DNA of 64,000 nt from Pseudorhizobium tarimense. GTDB taxonomy: Bacteria; Pseudomonadota; Alphaproteobacteria; Rhizobiales; Rhizobiaceae. The notes below the pieces were generated by a model that had not been told where the DNA came from, ran no database searches, and saw only the letters and a list, made by a program, of their open reading frames with translations. Within the stretch, counting starts at the first letter, position 1, and each line of letters begins with the position of its first letter. This document shows, in pieces, positions 56,438 to 64,000 of the stretch. Both the position numbers and the translations under genes were made by a program. The stretch is from positions 85,420 to 149,419 of the forward strand of contig NZ_JALJRA010000013.1 in the NCBI RefSeq assembly GCF_022968135.1. The letters are read 5' to 3'.

Positions 56438-58135
56438 TCAGCCGCGCAGTTCGCGCCGCAGGATCTTCCCGACGTTGGTCTTGGGCAGTTCGCTTCGGAA
56501 CTCGATCAGCCGCGGCCGCTTGTAACCGGTCAGATTGACTGCACAATGCTCCCTCAGCGCCTCTTCCGTCAGATCGGGATCCTTCTTGACCACAAAGAGC
56601 TTTACCACCTCACCTGAATGCGGGTCGGGTACGCCGACCGCCGCCGATTCCAGCACGCCGGGATGCATGGCCGCGACCTCTTCCACCTCGTTGGGATAGA
56701 CGTTGAAGCCGGAAACCAGGATCATGTCCTTCTTCCGGTCGACGATCTTGCTGTAGCCGCGCTCATCCATGTAGCCCATGTCGCCGGACCGAAAGAACCC
56801 GTCCTCGGTCATCACCTTGGCCGTCTCGTCCGGGCGCTGCCAATAGCCTGCCATCACCTGCGGCCCGCGGATGCAGATCTCGCCGACCTCGCCGATAGGC
56901 AAGGCGTTGCCCTCTTCGTCGCGGATGGAAATGTCGGTGGAGGGCAGCGGCAGACCGATCATGCCGGTGAATTCCTGGCTGTCGAAGCGGTTCGCCGTCG
57001 CCACAGGAGAGGTCTCCGACAAGCCATAGCCTTCGGTGATGGCCGTCCCTGTCAGTGCCTGCCAGCGTTCTGCCACTGGCCGCTGCACGGCCATCCCGCC
57101 GCCCAGTGCCAGGATCAGCGAAGAGAAGTCCACCTTGCCGAAGTCGGCATTGTTCATCAGCGCATTGAACAGGGTGTTGAGCCCCGGGAAGACATGCACC
57201 TTGTGCTTCTGCAGTTCCTTGACGAAGGCCGGAATGTCGCGCGGGTTGGCGATCAGGATGTTGTGGCCACCCATGGCGATCCCCATCAGCGAATTCACCG
57301 TCAGCGCGAAGATGTGGTAGAGCGGCAGGGCGCAGACGAAGTTCAGGACTTCGGGACGGGAACGGTTCTCGAAGGCGGCATCCAGCCACATCGAGATCTG
57401 CATCTTGTTGGCTATCAGGTTACGGTGCGTCAGCGTCGCGCCCTTGGACACGCCGGTTGTCCCGCCAGTGTATTGAAGGAAGGCGACGTCATCGCTCTCT
57501 ATCTCCACCGGCTTCAGCGACTGATGCGCGCCTTGCGAAAGAACCTTTTTTAATGCCACCGCGGACGGAATGGACCAGACCGGCACCAGCTTCTTCACCT
57601 TGCGCACGACGAGGTTCACCACATGGCCCTTCATACCGAGCATGTCGCCCATGCTGGTCACCACGATGTGCCGGAGCCCCACCTCAGCCGCCACCTGCTG
57701 AACGGTGTGTGCAAAGTTCTCCAGAACGAAGATTGCCTTGGCGCCAGAGTCCTTCAACTGATGCTCAAGCTCGCGTGGGGTATAGAGCGGGTTGACATTC
57801 ACCACCACGAAGCCTGCGCGCAGGATGCCGTACGTCACGACCGGGTTCTGCAGCACGTTCGGCATCATCACGGCAACGCGGTCGCCCTTCACGAGCCCTT
57901 GGGCCTGAAGCCAGGCGCCCACCTTGCGCGTTTCCGCCTCGAGCTCCCGGTATGTCATCTCGCGGCCCATGCTGGAAAAGGCGACGCGCGGCAGATACTC
58001 CACGCAGCAGCTTTCGAAAAGAGCGGCGAGCGACTTGTAGGAAAGCGGCGGGATCTCCGCCGGCACGGAGGGCGGGTATGATGCCAGCCAGACTTTTTCG
58101 CCGGACTTGGCTCCGCGCATGGGCACTTCGTTCAT
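56438..58135 (-). CDS. fadD: Long-chain fatty acid--CoA ligase
   Basis: 565-residue acyl-adenylating enzyme. The P-loop is YTGGTTGVSKGATLTHRN, followed by GYGLSETSPV (A5) and the hinge motif YSKIVDRKKDMILVSGFNVY (A8), with the A10 lysine in TNVGKILRR. It activates long-chain fatty acids for beta-oxidation or reuse. An inverted repeat of MerR/LiuR type lies 129 bases upstream. The name FadD rests on length and motif set; a medium-chain ligase is possible. Confidence 0.9.
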   Translation of the reverse strand: MNEVPMRGAKSGEKVWLASYPPSVPAEIPPLSYKSLAALFESCCVEYLPRVAFSSMGREMTYRELEAETRKVGAWLQAQGLVKGDRVAVMMPNVLQNPVVTYGILRAGFVVVNVNPLYTPRELEHQLKDSGAKAIFVLENFAHTVQQVAAEVGLRHIVVTSMGDMLGMKGHVVNLVVRKVKKLVPVWSIPSAVALKKVLSQGAHQSLKPVEIESDDVAFLQYTGGTTGVSKGATLTHRNLIANKMQISMWLDAAFENRSRPEVLNFVCALPLYHIFALTVNSLMGIAMGGHNILIANPRDIPAFVKELQKHKVHVFPGLNTLFNALMNNADFGKVDFSSLILALGGGMAVQRPVAERWQALTGTAITEGYGLSETSPVATANRFDSQEFTGMIGLPLPSTDISIRDEEGNALPIGEVGEICIRGPQVMAGYWQRPDETAKVMTEDGFFRSGDMGYMDERGYSKIVDRKKDMILVSGFNVYPNEVEEVAAMHPGVLESAAVGVPDPHSGEVVKLFVVKKDPDLTEEALREHCAVNLTGYKRPRLIEFRSELPKTNVGKILRRELRG

Positions 58136-58263
58136 CGGGGCCTCCTCTTCCCTTTATTGTTCTGGCATTAACCGGGCGCCAGGTCCTCCGTTCTGCGGCA
58201 CGAGCAGCACTATGCCACGAGCTCCGGTCTCAAGCCATCTCGTGGTGAATTTCGTATATAACC

Positions 58264-58279
58264 TTGACGTAAGCGTCAA
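58264..58279. promoter_or_regulatory. MerR/LiuR-like operator dyad upstream of fadD
   Basis: TTGACG-TAAG-CGTCAA, a perfect 6-bp dyad with a 4-base spacer. It resembles operators of the LiuR-type MerR regulators of fatty-acid and branched-chain degradation. On the minus strand its TTGACG could be the -35 box of fadD, with TACGAA 17 bases on. It also lies 65 bases before the PRC-barrel gene. Confidence 0.45.
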
Positions 58280-58343
58280 CGGGAACGAAGCGTCGGCCGC
58301 CGAGTTCCTCAAGGGTACTCCAAACAGCCATGAGGAGGATGTA

Positions 58344-58736
58344 ATGGTGCATCAGGAACCACGGTTGGGACAGGACCCTTATGTCAAGGACACGCCCTCG
58401 CTGATCGCCAGTGACAAGGTGGAAGGCACCCGCGTCTATGGCGCGGATGGCCGGCATATCGGTTCGATCGCGCGCATCCTGCTTGAAAAGCGTGGCGGTC
58501 GTGTCGCATATGCCGTGTTGAGCTTCGGCGGCTTCATGGGTATCGGTGACGACTATTATCCGCTGCCTTGGGAAAAGCTCACCTATGACGAAGAGCTAGA
58601 TGGTTACCGCATCGACCTCACCAAGGACCAGATCACGGGCGCCCCGCGCTACAACGATCTGGAAGACGATAGCTGGTATCAGGATCGCGGTCGAACCATC
58701 TACGACTACTATGGCGTTCCGCCCTATTGGATGTAA
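58344..58736 (+). CDS. PRC-barrel domain protein
   Basis: 130 residues with a PRC-barrel (about 18-80; KVEGTRVYGADGRHIGSIAR, FGGFMGIGDDYYPLPW). The protein is acidic and Tyr-rich at the C-terminus (YDYYGVPPYWM). PRC-barrels occur in RimM, photosynthetic reaction centres and many small stress proteins; no specific role can be given. ATG 58344 is fixed by GAGGAGG. A terminator follows. Confidence 0.82.
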   Translation: MVHQEPRLGQDPYVKDTPSLIASDKVEGTRVYGADGRHIGSIARILLEKRGGRVAYAVLSFGGFMGIGDDYYPLPWEKLTYDEELDGYRIDLTKDQITGAPRYNDLEDDSWYQDRGRTIYDYYGVPPYWM

Positions 58737-58756
58737 GAGATCCAGCAAACGAATTC

Positions 58757-58785
58757 AGAGGCCCTCGGGGCCTCTTTTCTTTTGC
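58757..58785 (+). terminator. Rho-independent terminator after the PRC-barrel gene
   Basis: AGAGGCC-CTCGG-GGCCTCT followed by TTTCTTTTG. Confidence 0.75.
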
Positions 58786-58842
58786 TTAAGGTCGGCATGC
58801 CAATCATCACTTCGGCCACCGGTTCGGCTTCTGAGGGGATGA

Positions 58843-59958
58843 ATGCTGGAAAAAGCAGACACAGCCACCGTGCGTGATCTGGAAACCGAGGATCTGCCTG
58901 CCGTCGCTGGGCTTTTCCAGAAGACGTTTCGCGGCACTGCGTCGGTTCCGCCATCTCTCCTCACATACCTCCACGAGATCCTGTTCGACCACCCCTGGTA
59001 TGACCAAGAATTGCGGTCCAAGGTGTTCGTTGCCGCGCATGGTCAGGTACGGGGCTTCATCGGTGTCTTTCCGGCCCGGCTGGAATGGGAAGGGCGGTCG
59101 CTTCGAGCAGCCTTCGCCGGCTCAATGATGGTGGAGCGGCCGGAGGAGCATCCTCTCGCCGGTGCCCGTCTGCTGCGCGCCTTCCTCAACGGCCCGCAGG
59201 ACCTGTCCCTGACGGAAACAGCCAATGCCACGGCGCTCGGCATGTGGCAGAAACTGTCGCTGCCGCTCGACGTCGCCTACAGCCTGAACTGGCTGCGCAT
59301 CTTGCGTCCCGCGGCTGCCGCGGTCAACCTCATGGAAAACGCCGTTTCCGCAGCCCGGCTCCTCCGACCCATCAGCCAGCTTGCGGATACGGCGGCGGAA
59401 AAGCTCGGCTTGTCCGTCTTTCATGCGCCAGCCGCTCAGGCAAGCGGGCGCGTTCGCTTTCAGGATGCGATGATGGACGAGTTTGTCGATGCCGCACTAA
59501 CGCTGAAGCAAGAGTTCCCCCTGCGCCCGCAATGGGACCGGCACTCGCTCGAGTGGTTGTTGGCGCATGCGGCGCAGAAAAGAAGATTTGGCGACCCCTC
59601 CTGGCGCGTCGGGATTTCCCGCGATGGCGAGCCGGTAGCCTGCTATGCCTACTTTGGCCGCCCTGGCGGCATCGGCTGGCTGCTGCAGGCGCTCTGCAAG
59701 CCTGCTGCAGCCGATGACCTCGTTGATGATCTCTTCGGGCATGCGGATGGGACAGGCTGCGCCGGCATCCGGGGCGCTGGCCACCCATGGCTTACACCGG
59801 CGCTGATCACTCGCCGGACGATCTTCCACGGGCGCACCTTCTACCTCGCGCACGCGCGCGACAAGACGCTGCTTCAGCCGATCCAGTCTGGGCAGGCGCT
59901 GGTCAGCGGCCTGGCCGGCGAAAAATGGATGCGGCTGATCGGAGATCGCTTCGACTGA
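58843..59958 (+). CDS. GNAT-like acyltransferase of unknown substrate
   Basis: 371 residues, about twice a single GNAT domain. The N-terminus (VRDLETEDLPAVAGLFQKTF) and the strand FVAAHGQVRGFIGVFPARLE look like an acetyltransferase fold; the second half (about 200-371; DEFVDAALTLKQEFPLRPQW, CYAYFGRPGGIGWLLQ) resembles GNAT/FemAB-like proteins found in cell-surface polysaccharide loci. No canonical acetyl-CoA loop RxxGxG is obvious. It faces, 18 bases away, an operon of NadE-like synthetase, adenylating ligase and acyl carrier protein, and may use the product of that operon. Confidence 0.7.
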   Translation: MLEKADTATVRDLETEDLPAVAGLFQKTFRGTASVPPSLLTYLHEILFDHPWYDQELRSKVFVAAHGQVRGFIGVFPARLEWEGRSLRAAFAGSMMVERPEEHPLAGARLLRAFLNGPQDLSLTETANATALGMWQKLSLPLDVAYSLNWLRILRPAAAAVNLMENAVSAARLLRPISQLADTAAEKLGLSVFHAPAAQASGRVRFQDAMMDEFVDAALTLKQEFPLRPQWDRHSLEWLLAHAAQKRRFGDPSWRVGISRDGEPVACYAYFGRPGGIGWLLQALCKPAAADDLVDDLFGHADGTGCAGIRGAGHPWLTPALITRRTIFHGRTFYLAHARDKTLLQPIQSGQALVSGLAGEKWMRLIGDRFD

Positions 59959-59976
59959 GCATGGAAAAGCGTGCGA

Positions 59977-60975
59977 TCAGTCCAGCATGGTGGCCGGCGC
60001 GGCGTGAAGATACTCGGCGACCTTCCGCTTCGAGCCAATGTTCCGCCACACCGCATCCACCTGATCTGCAGACAAGCCGGCAGCCTCGCCGACGGGCTCC
60101 GCCGGCATGCCGTTGTCCAACCCGTAGAGGCAGATGTCCATCCGGTCATAGGGCAGCGAGAAGTAGTATTCGTCCTGGCCTTGCGGCAGCGACCACGTAT
60201 CCGTCGTCGGCGGGCGGCGGCGGATTTCCTCCGGCACGCCGAGCGCTTCCGCCAGCTGATAGACCTGCGTCTTGTAGAGGTGGGCGATTGGCTTGAAGTC
60301 TGCCGCGCCGTCGCCGTTCTTGACGAAGAAACCCTGGTCGTACTCCAACCGGTTCGGCGTTCCAGCGACCGCAAAATTCAGCCGATCGGCATGATAGTAT
60401 TCAATCTGCTTGCGGGTGCGCTGCTTCATGTTGGCAGCTGCGATCATGCCAAGGTAGACGTCGAGCGGCATGCGATAACGGCTTTGCTCCCCGGAGGGCG
60501 AAGCGACGACCAGCCAGGAGATATTGTAGCCGCGGCTGGACAGCGCATTTTCAAGCACCACCTTGCAGCCCCAGCCCTCGCCGAATTCCGGCACGATCTG
60601 GTGGATGAATCCGTTGCGGCGGGTATAGCAGCCGGCGGCTGCCAAAGCCGGGCCGATGTCTTCCAGAACCGTCTCTAGGCCAATCGCGGCTGCCAGCGCC
60701 TGCCCCAGGCGAAGGCTCTCGGGATCGGAGTCATGCTCCGGCATAAAGATCCCGGTCACCTTGCTCGGGCCAAGAGCGCGGGCGCAAAGCGCAGCGGTCA
60801 CGCTGGAGTCGATGCCGCCGGAGAGACCGACCACCACGCCCCGTTTGCGAAGGGTCTTGATCACGGTCTCGCGGATCCAGGCGCAGACGCGGTCGATCTC
60901 CGCCTCCGCATCGAGGCGCAGGCTGTCGGCGGAAAGAACATGGGCCTTGTCGGCGGCGGTCATCGTCTGGTTCAT
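59977..60975 (-). CDS. NadE-like synthetase (PP-loop, no glutaminase domain)
   Basis: 332 residues of the NAD synthetase family. The pyrophosphatase loop is S52-GGIDSS58, and the later block FVKNGDGAADFKPIAHLYKTQV with PEEIRRRPPTTD is typical of NadE. There is no N-terminal nitrilase domain, so ammonia must come from elsewhere. The gene overlaps the ligase gene (ATGA, 60972-60975) and lies in one operon with an acyl carrier protein, which is not the setting of housekeeping NadE. It may form an amide on a different acyl-adenylate. Alternative: a true ammonia-dependent NAD synthetase. Confidence 0.8.
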   Translation of the reverse strand: MNQTMTAADKAHVLSADSLRLDAEAEIDRVCAWIRETVIKTLRKRGVVVGLSGGIDSSVTAALCARALGPSKVTGIFMPEHDSDPESLRLGQALAAAIGLETVLEDIGPALAAAGCYTRRNGFIHQIVPEFGEGWGCKVVLENALSSRGYNISWLVVASPSGEQSRYRMPLDVYLGMIAAANMKQRTRKQIEYYHADRLNFAVAGTPNRLEYDQGFFVKNGDGAADFKPIAHLYKTQVYQLAEALGVPEEIRRRPPTTDTWSLPQGQDEYYFSLPYDRMDICLYGLDNGMPAEPVGEAAGLSADQVDAVWRNIGSKRKVAEYLHAAPATMLD

Positions 60976-62519
60976 GGGACATTCTCCAGTTGGGGCTCGG
61001 CCTCGCCGCCGGCGCTCATTCTAATCTTGCCGGTCGCAGTTCGCGGCAAACCATCGCGGAATTCCACGCTTTTCGGCACCATGTAATCTTCGAGATGCGT
61101 GGCGCAGTGGCGGATGATGTCCCGCTCGCTCAACGCAAAGCTCGGCTGCAGTGCCACATGTGCACGCACCACCTGCCCGAAGATCGCGTCGTCCACGCCG
61201 GTAACGGCTGCTTCCCGGATGCCTTCCAGCGCATATAGCACCCGCTCGACCTCCTGCGGGCTGACCTTCTCCCCGCGGGTTTTGATAATGTCGTCACTGC
61301 GGCTGACGAAGTGGAGAAAGCCCTCCTCGTCAGAGAAGAACAGGTCGCCTGTACGCAGCCGCCTCACGGTTCCCGCGATTTCTACCGCCGAAGAGGATCC
61401 CGCCTGGTCGCCCCAATAGCCGGCCATCACATGTGGCCCTTCGACCACAAGCTCGCCGACGACGCCGGGTGCGGCCCTTTGTCCAGTCTCATCGACCACA
61501 TAGGCCCGGGTGCCGGGGATCGCTTTGCCGACGGAGGTCGGACGCTTTGCCAGCAGATCGGGAGGAAGAAAACTGATGCGCAGGCACTCGGTCTGTCCGT
61601 ACATCACGAACACATCCGTCTCGGGCAACATCTCCTTCAGCCTTGAGGAGAGAGCCGGCGGCAGCGCTGCCGCAGCAGTTGTGACGTACCGAAGATCTGG
61701 CAGGAGGTCGGCCGAAAGATCCTTCATGCCAGTAAGCATGGCGGCCATCGCGGGCACCATGGGGAAACCGGTGACTCTCTCCTCGACCAGCCGGTCAAGA
61801 ATCTTACGCGGAAAGGCGAAGCTTCGCTCGAGCACAAGCGTGCCCCCCACCCCCGCCATCGTCAACATCTGCGTGATCCCATAGCCGAAGGAGAGCGGCA
61901 GGACGCTCAGCACGACGTCGTCGCAGGTATTTCCGAGATAGCCGGTGATTGACTGACAGGCCACATCGACATTCGCGTGCGTCAGCATCACGCCCTTCGG
62001 CCTGCCGGTGGATCCCGAGGTGTGGATCAGGAGAGCGAGCGCCTCGTCTTCAGTGCGAACAGCCAAGGTTTCGTTGATCTCTGGAACAATCAGATCCTCG
62101 AAAGTGAGAGTATCTTCGGGAAGGGAAGGAGCCTGGCAAACAATCACCGCAGCCTGCGAGTCAGCGGCGACCATGGCCGAACGCACGGTAGCAAGATAAC
62201 GTCCATGAACTATAACGACCGCAGGCGTGGTGCTAACGAGAATATCGGCAAGCTTCGCCGCCTTGATCGAAGGCGAGAGGGGGCAGGCGACGGCGCCGGC
62301 CTTCCAGGTGGCAAAGAAGCTCAGCGGCGCCTCGATGTCGTTGTCGAGGATCAGGACGATGCGATCACCGGCTGAAACTTTGAACTGGAGCAGGGCGCGC
62401 GCCAGTCGGTCCGACTGATCGGCAAGATCGGCATAGCTCAGCCGCCGCCCGCCCGCGGCAACAGCCGTCTTCCACGGGAAGCGCTCAGCGCTTGCCTGTA
62501 ATCTTGCCTCGATTCGCAC
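60972..62519 (-). CDS. Acyl- or aminoacyl-adenylating ligase of the ACP operon
   Basis: 515-residue ANL-superfamily enzyme. The phosphate loop is TSGSTGRPKG (167-176), A5 is YGQTECLRISF, the hinge region SRSDDIIKTRGEKVSPQE, and the catalytic A10 lysine K498 in RTATGKIRM. It activates a carboxylic acid with ATP and transfers it to CoA or a carrier protein; the adjacent ACP is the obvious acceptor. Shorter than FadD and not closely like it. Start is GTG, 11 bases after the ACP stop; its own stop overlaps the NadE-like start. Confidence 0.85.
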   Translation of the reverse strand: MRIEARLQASAERFPWKTAVAAGGRRLSYADLADQSDRLARALLQFKVSAGDRIVLILDNDIEAPLSFFATWKAGAVACPLSPSIKAAKLADILVSTTPAVVIVHGRYLATVRSAMVAADSQAAVIVCQAPSLPEDTLTFEDLIVPEINETLAVRTEDEALALLIHTSGSTGRPKGVMLTHANVDVACQSITGYLGNTCDDVVLSVLPLSFGYGITQMLTMAGVGGTLVLERSFAFPRKILDRLVEERVTGFPMVPAMAAMLTGMKDLSADLLPDLRYVTTAAAALPPALSSRLKEMLPETDVFVMYGQTECLRISFLPPDLLAKRPTSVGKAIPGTRAYVVDETGQRAAPGVVGELVVEGPHVMAGYWGDQAGSSSAVEIAGTVRRLRTGDLFFSDEEGFLHFVSRSDDIIKTRGEKVSPQEVERVLYALEGIREAAVTGVDDAIFGQVVRAHVALQPSFALSERDIIRHCATHLEDYMVPKSVEFRDGLPRTATGKIRMSAGGEAEPQLENVP

Positions 62520-62530
62520 CGTGTCGTCCG

Positions 62531-62788
62531 TCAGGCCGCGACCGGCAGCTTTCGCGCCAGGTAGCTGGACATATTGTCGATGCTGTCGAGGTTGTCGGGA
62601 ACGATTTCTTCGTCGGCTATGCTGATGCCGTAGGTCGCCTCCAGAAAGGCGATCAGCTCCAGAACGCCGGTGGAGTCGATCACCCCGCTTTCCAGGAGAG
62701 ATTGATTGTCGGAGATGTCGGCGTCGGCGCGGAACAGGAAGTTCTCGGCAACGAATTCGCGGATGGATTGACGAAATCTTTCAGCCAT
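62531..62788 (-). CDS. Specialised acyl carrier protein
   Basis: 85-residue four-helix carrier. The phosphopantetheine site is S39 in the motif GVIDSTGVLELI; a normal fatty-acid AcpP reads DSLDTVEL. The protein is acidic. ATG 62788 has GGGAG nine bases upstream; a longer frame starts at 62803. First gene of the ACP-ligase-NadE-like operon. It would carry the acyl or aminoacyl unit made by the ligase. Needs a phosphopantetheinyl transferase encoded elsewhere. Confidence 0.85.
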   Translation of the reverse strand: MAERFRQSIREFVAENFLFRADADISDNQSLLESGVIDSTGVLELIAFLEATYGISIADEEIVPDNLDSIDNMSSYLARKLPVAA

Positions 62789-63031
62789 TGCGGCGGCTCC
62801 CACTCTTTCTGTGGCGCCCTGGATCCCGGCCGAAGCGGGTATCGAGACGCACGTTCTGGATGCCCGAAGATATCATGAGGCCCTGAATCTTTCGCTAAAT
62901 CGGATCGTAAAGACTTTGCAAAGCACGCATCGATTGCACGCCCAGCGCGTTTCCGTATTCAGCGGAAGTGACTGGGAGGCTGAGGCAGGCATGGCAGCGA
63001 GCGGCGGCAGCGCCTTGGAGCGGGAGAGGTC

Positions 63032-63808
63032 ATGAGGATCGCCACCTTCAACGTCAACGGCATCAACGGCCGGATCGATGTGCTGCTGCGTTGGCTGGAG
63101 GAAGCGCGGCCGGACATCGTCTGTCTCCAGGAGCTCAAGGCGCCGCAGGAGAAGTTCCCCCACCGGGCGCTGGAGAAGATGGGCTATGGCGCTGTCTGGC
63201 ATGGTCAGAAAAGCTGGAATGGCGTCGCCATTCTGGCCCATGAGGCGGATCCGATCGAAACCCGCCGTGGCCTCGGCGGAGACCGCGACGACAGCCACAG
63301 CCGCTACATCGAAGCTGCGGTGAACGGAGTCCTCATCGGCTGCCTCTACGCTCCGAATGGCAACCCGGCGCCGGGGCCGAAGTTCGACTACAAGCTATCC
63401 TGGTATGAGCGCTTTCTTGCCCACGCAGAGGATCTGCTGGCAACCGGCGCCCCCGTCGTTCTGGCAGGTGATTACAACATCATACCAAGCGATCTTGATG
63501 TCTACGCGCCGGAACGCTGGCAGGGCGACGCGCTCTTTCGGCCGGAAGTCCGCGACCTCTTCACGCAGCTCTTGGAGCAGGGCTGGACCGACGCCCTGCG
63601 CCATCTTCATCCGGAAGAACGGATCTACACCTTCTGGGACTATTTCCGGAATGCTTGGGGCCGCAATGCCGGTCTGCGGCTCGACCACCTGCTGCTCAGC
63701 CCCTCCGTCTTTGGCCGGCTGAGGCAGGGGGGAGTGAACCGGGAGGTGCGTGGCTGGGAACACGCCAGCGACCACGCACCAACCTGGATAGAGCTTTCTG
63801 ACGAATGA
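63032..63808 (+). CDS. xthA: Exodeoxyribonuclease III
   Basis: 258-residue AP endonuclease/3'-exonuclease of the EEP fold. It starts MRIATFNVNGINGRIDVLL, with the metal Glu in LQELKAP, the catalytic Asp/Asn pair in GDYNIIPSDLDVY and the final SDHAP. It repairs abasic sites. Ribosome site GGGAGAGG before ATG 63032. Rhizobia carry more than one such gene, so the paralogue number is uncertain. Divergent from the ACP operon. Confidence 0.93.
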   Translation: MRIATFNVNGINGRIDVLLRWLEEARPDIVCLQELKAPQEKFPHRALEKMGYGAVWHGQKSWNGVAILAHEADPIETRRGLGGDRDDSHSRYIEAAVNGVLIGCLYAPNGNPAPGPKFDYKLSWYERFLAHAEDLLATGAPVVLAGDYNIIPSDLDVYAPERWQGDALFRPEVRDLFTQLLEQGWTDALRHLHPEERIYTFWDYFRNAWGRNAGLRLDHLLLSPSVFGRLRQGGVNREVRGWEHASDHAPTWIELSDE

Positions 63809-63844
63809 TGAGGAGGAGACGCAACTGGCGCTTTCTCCTCATCA
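63806..63844. terminator. Hairpin between xthA and the DapA-family gene
   Basis: Ten-base arms TGATGAGGAG / CTCCTCATCA enclose a 19-base loop at the meeting point of convergent genes. The arms begin at the xthA stop. No T-run, so termination is only suggested. Confidence 0.4.
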
Positions 63845-63850
63845 GCTTAT

Positions 63851-64000
63851 TCAGACTGCCGCCCGCCTATCGCGCCGGGCCAGCCGCTCGAGCAGATAAT
63901 CCACCTCCGCCCGCGCCGTCTGTGAAAGCGCCAGTCCCGGCTTGCGCTGCGCATCCGAAGTGATGATGCCGCGGCGCTTCAGGACATGCTTACGTACGGC
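63851..64000 (-). CDS. DapA-family aldolase, C-terminal fragment at window edge
   Basis: The minus-strand frame is open from the window end to the TGA at 63853-63851, giving the last 49 residues (KHVLKRRGIITSDAQRKPG, then LALSQTARAEVDYLLERLAR). The pattern of a basic KHVLKRRGII helix followed by PGLALSQTARAEVD is that of the C-terminus of dihydrodipicolinate synthase-family lyases. The active site is outside the window, so the reaction cannot be assigned. Confidence 0.55.
   Translation of the reverse strand, partial: AVRKHVLKRRGIITSDAQRKPGLALSQTARAEVDYLLERLARRDRRAAV

Noticed and set aside
1..64000. CRISPR arrays, insertion sequences or prophage genes
   Set aside because: No regularly spaced repeats, transposase motifs or phage structural genes were seen on either strand.

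Overview
The window is an ordinary-density stretch of chromosome from an alphaproteobacterium of the Rhizobiaceae (Sinorhizobium/Ensifer, Rhizobium or Agrobacterium-like). Grounds: high-GC coding sequence throughout, the gene order tme-mutS-glnD-murJ, the pair of ornithine-lipid acyltransferases olsB and olsA, the block miaB-phoH-ybeY-corC-lnt-phrR-metK-trmB, two chemoreceptors ending in WEEF, and an Irr-type iron box and a ROSE-like RNA thermometer in leaders. No insertion sequence, prophage, integrase, CRISPR array or plasmid function was seen. I cannot name the species.

Layout. 1-2031: two RNA methyltransferases and lspA in one overlapping operon, closed by a terminator. 2152-12704: olsB, the malic enzyme tme (opposite strand), mutS, glnD and murJ. 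12707-14654: a small exported M15-type peptidase candidate, a 450-base gap with two perfect dyads, and trpS. 14757-18367: usp, an Nfu-type Fe-S scaffold gene with an Irr box at its promoter, tsaB, rimI, a Fur/Mur regulator and olsA. 18410-27085: miaB to trmB. 27072-27806 (minus): DUF1150 and a small heat-shock protein behind a ROSE-like leader. 27979-33620: nucleoside hydrolase, chemoreceptor, ribokinase, rmuC. 33747-38651: def-fmt-truA, a membrane protein, dapE and dapD. 38791-43803: LOG-family protein, EF-hand protein, HAD nucleotidase, EamA transporter, argB and engB. 43931-46277 (minus): yidC-rnpA-rpmH. 46732-50670: second chemoreceptor, orphan histidine kinase, tRNA-Arg(ACG). 50730-58736: Sel1 protein, pyrC, pyrE, frk, pgi, fadD, PRC-barrel protein. 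58843-62788: a GNAT-like protein facing a three-gene operon of acyl carrier protein, adenylating ligase and NadE-like synthetase. 62804-64000: xthA and the end of a DapA-family gene.

Most genes are housekeeping: translation and RNA modification, envelope lipid and lipoprotein processing, cell-wall precursor supply, nitrogen signalling, pyrimidine and sugar metabolism. The accessory interest lies in the ACP/ligase/NadE-like cluster, which I cannot assign to a known pathway, and in regulatory sites read directly from leaders (Irr box, ROSE-like hairpin, MerR/LiuR-like dyad before fadD, dyads before trpS and the second chemoreceptor).
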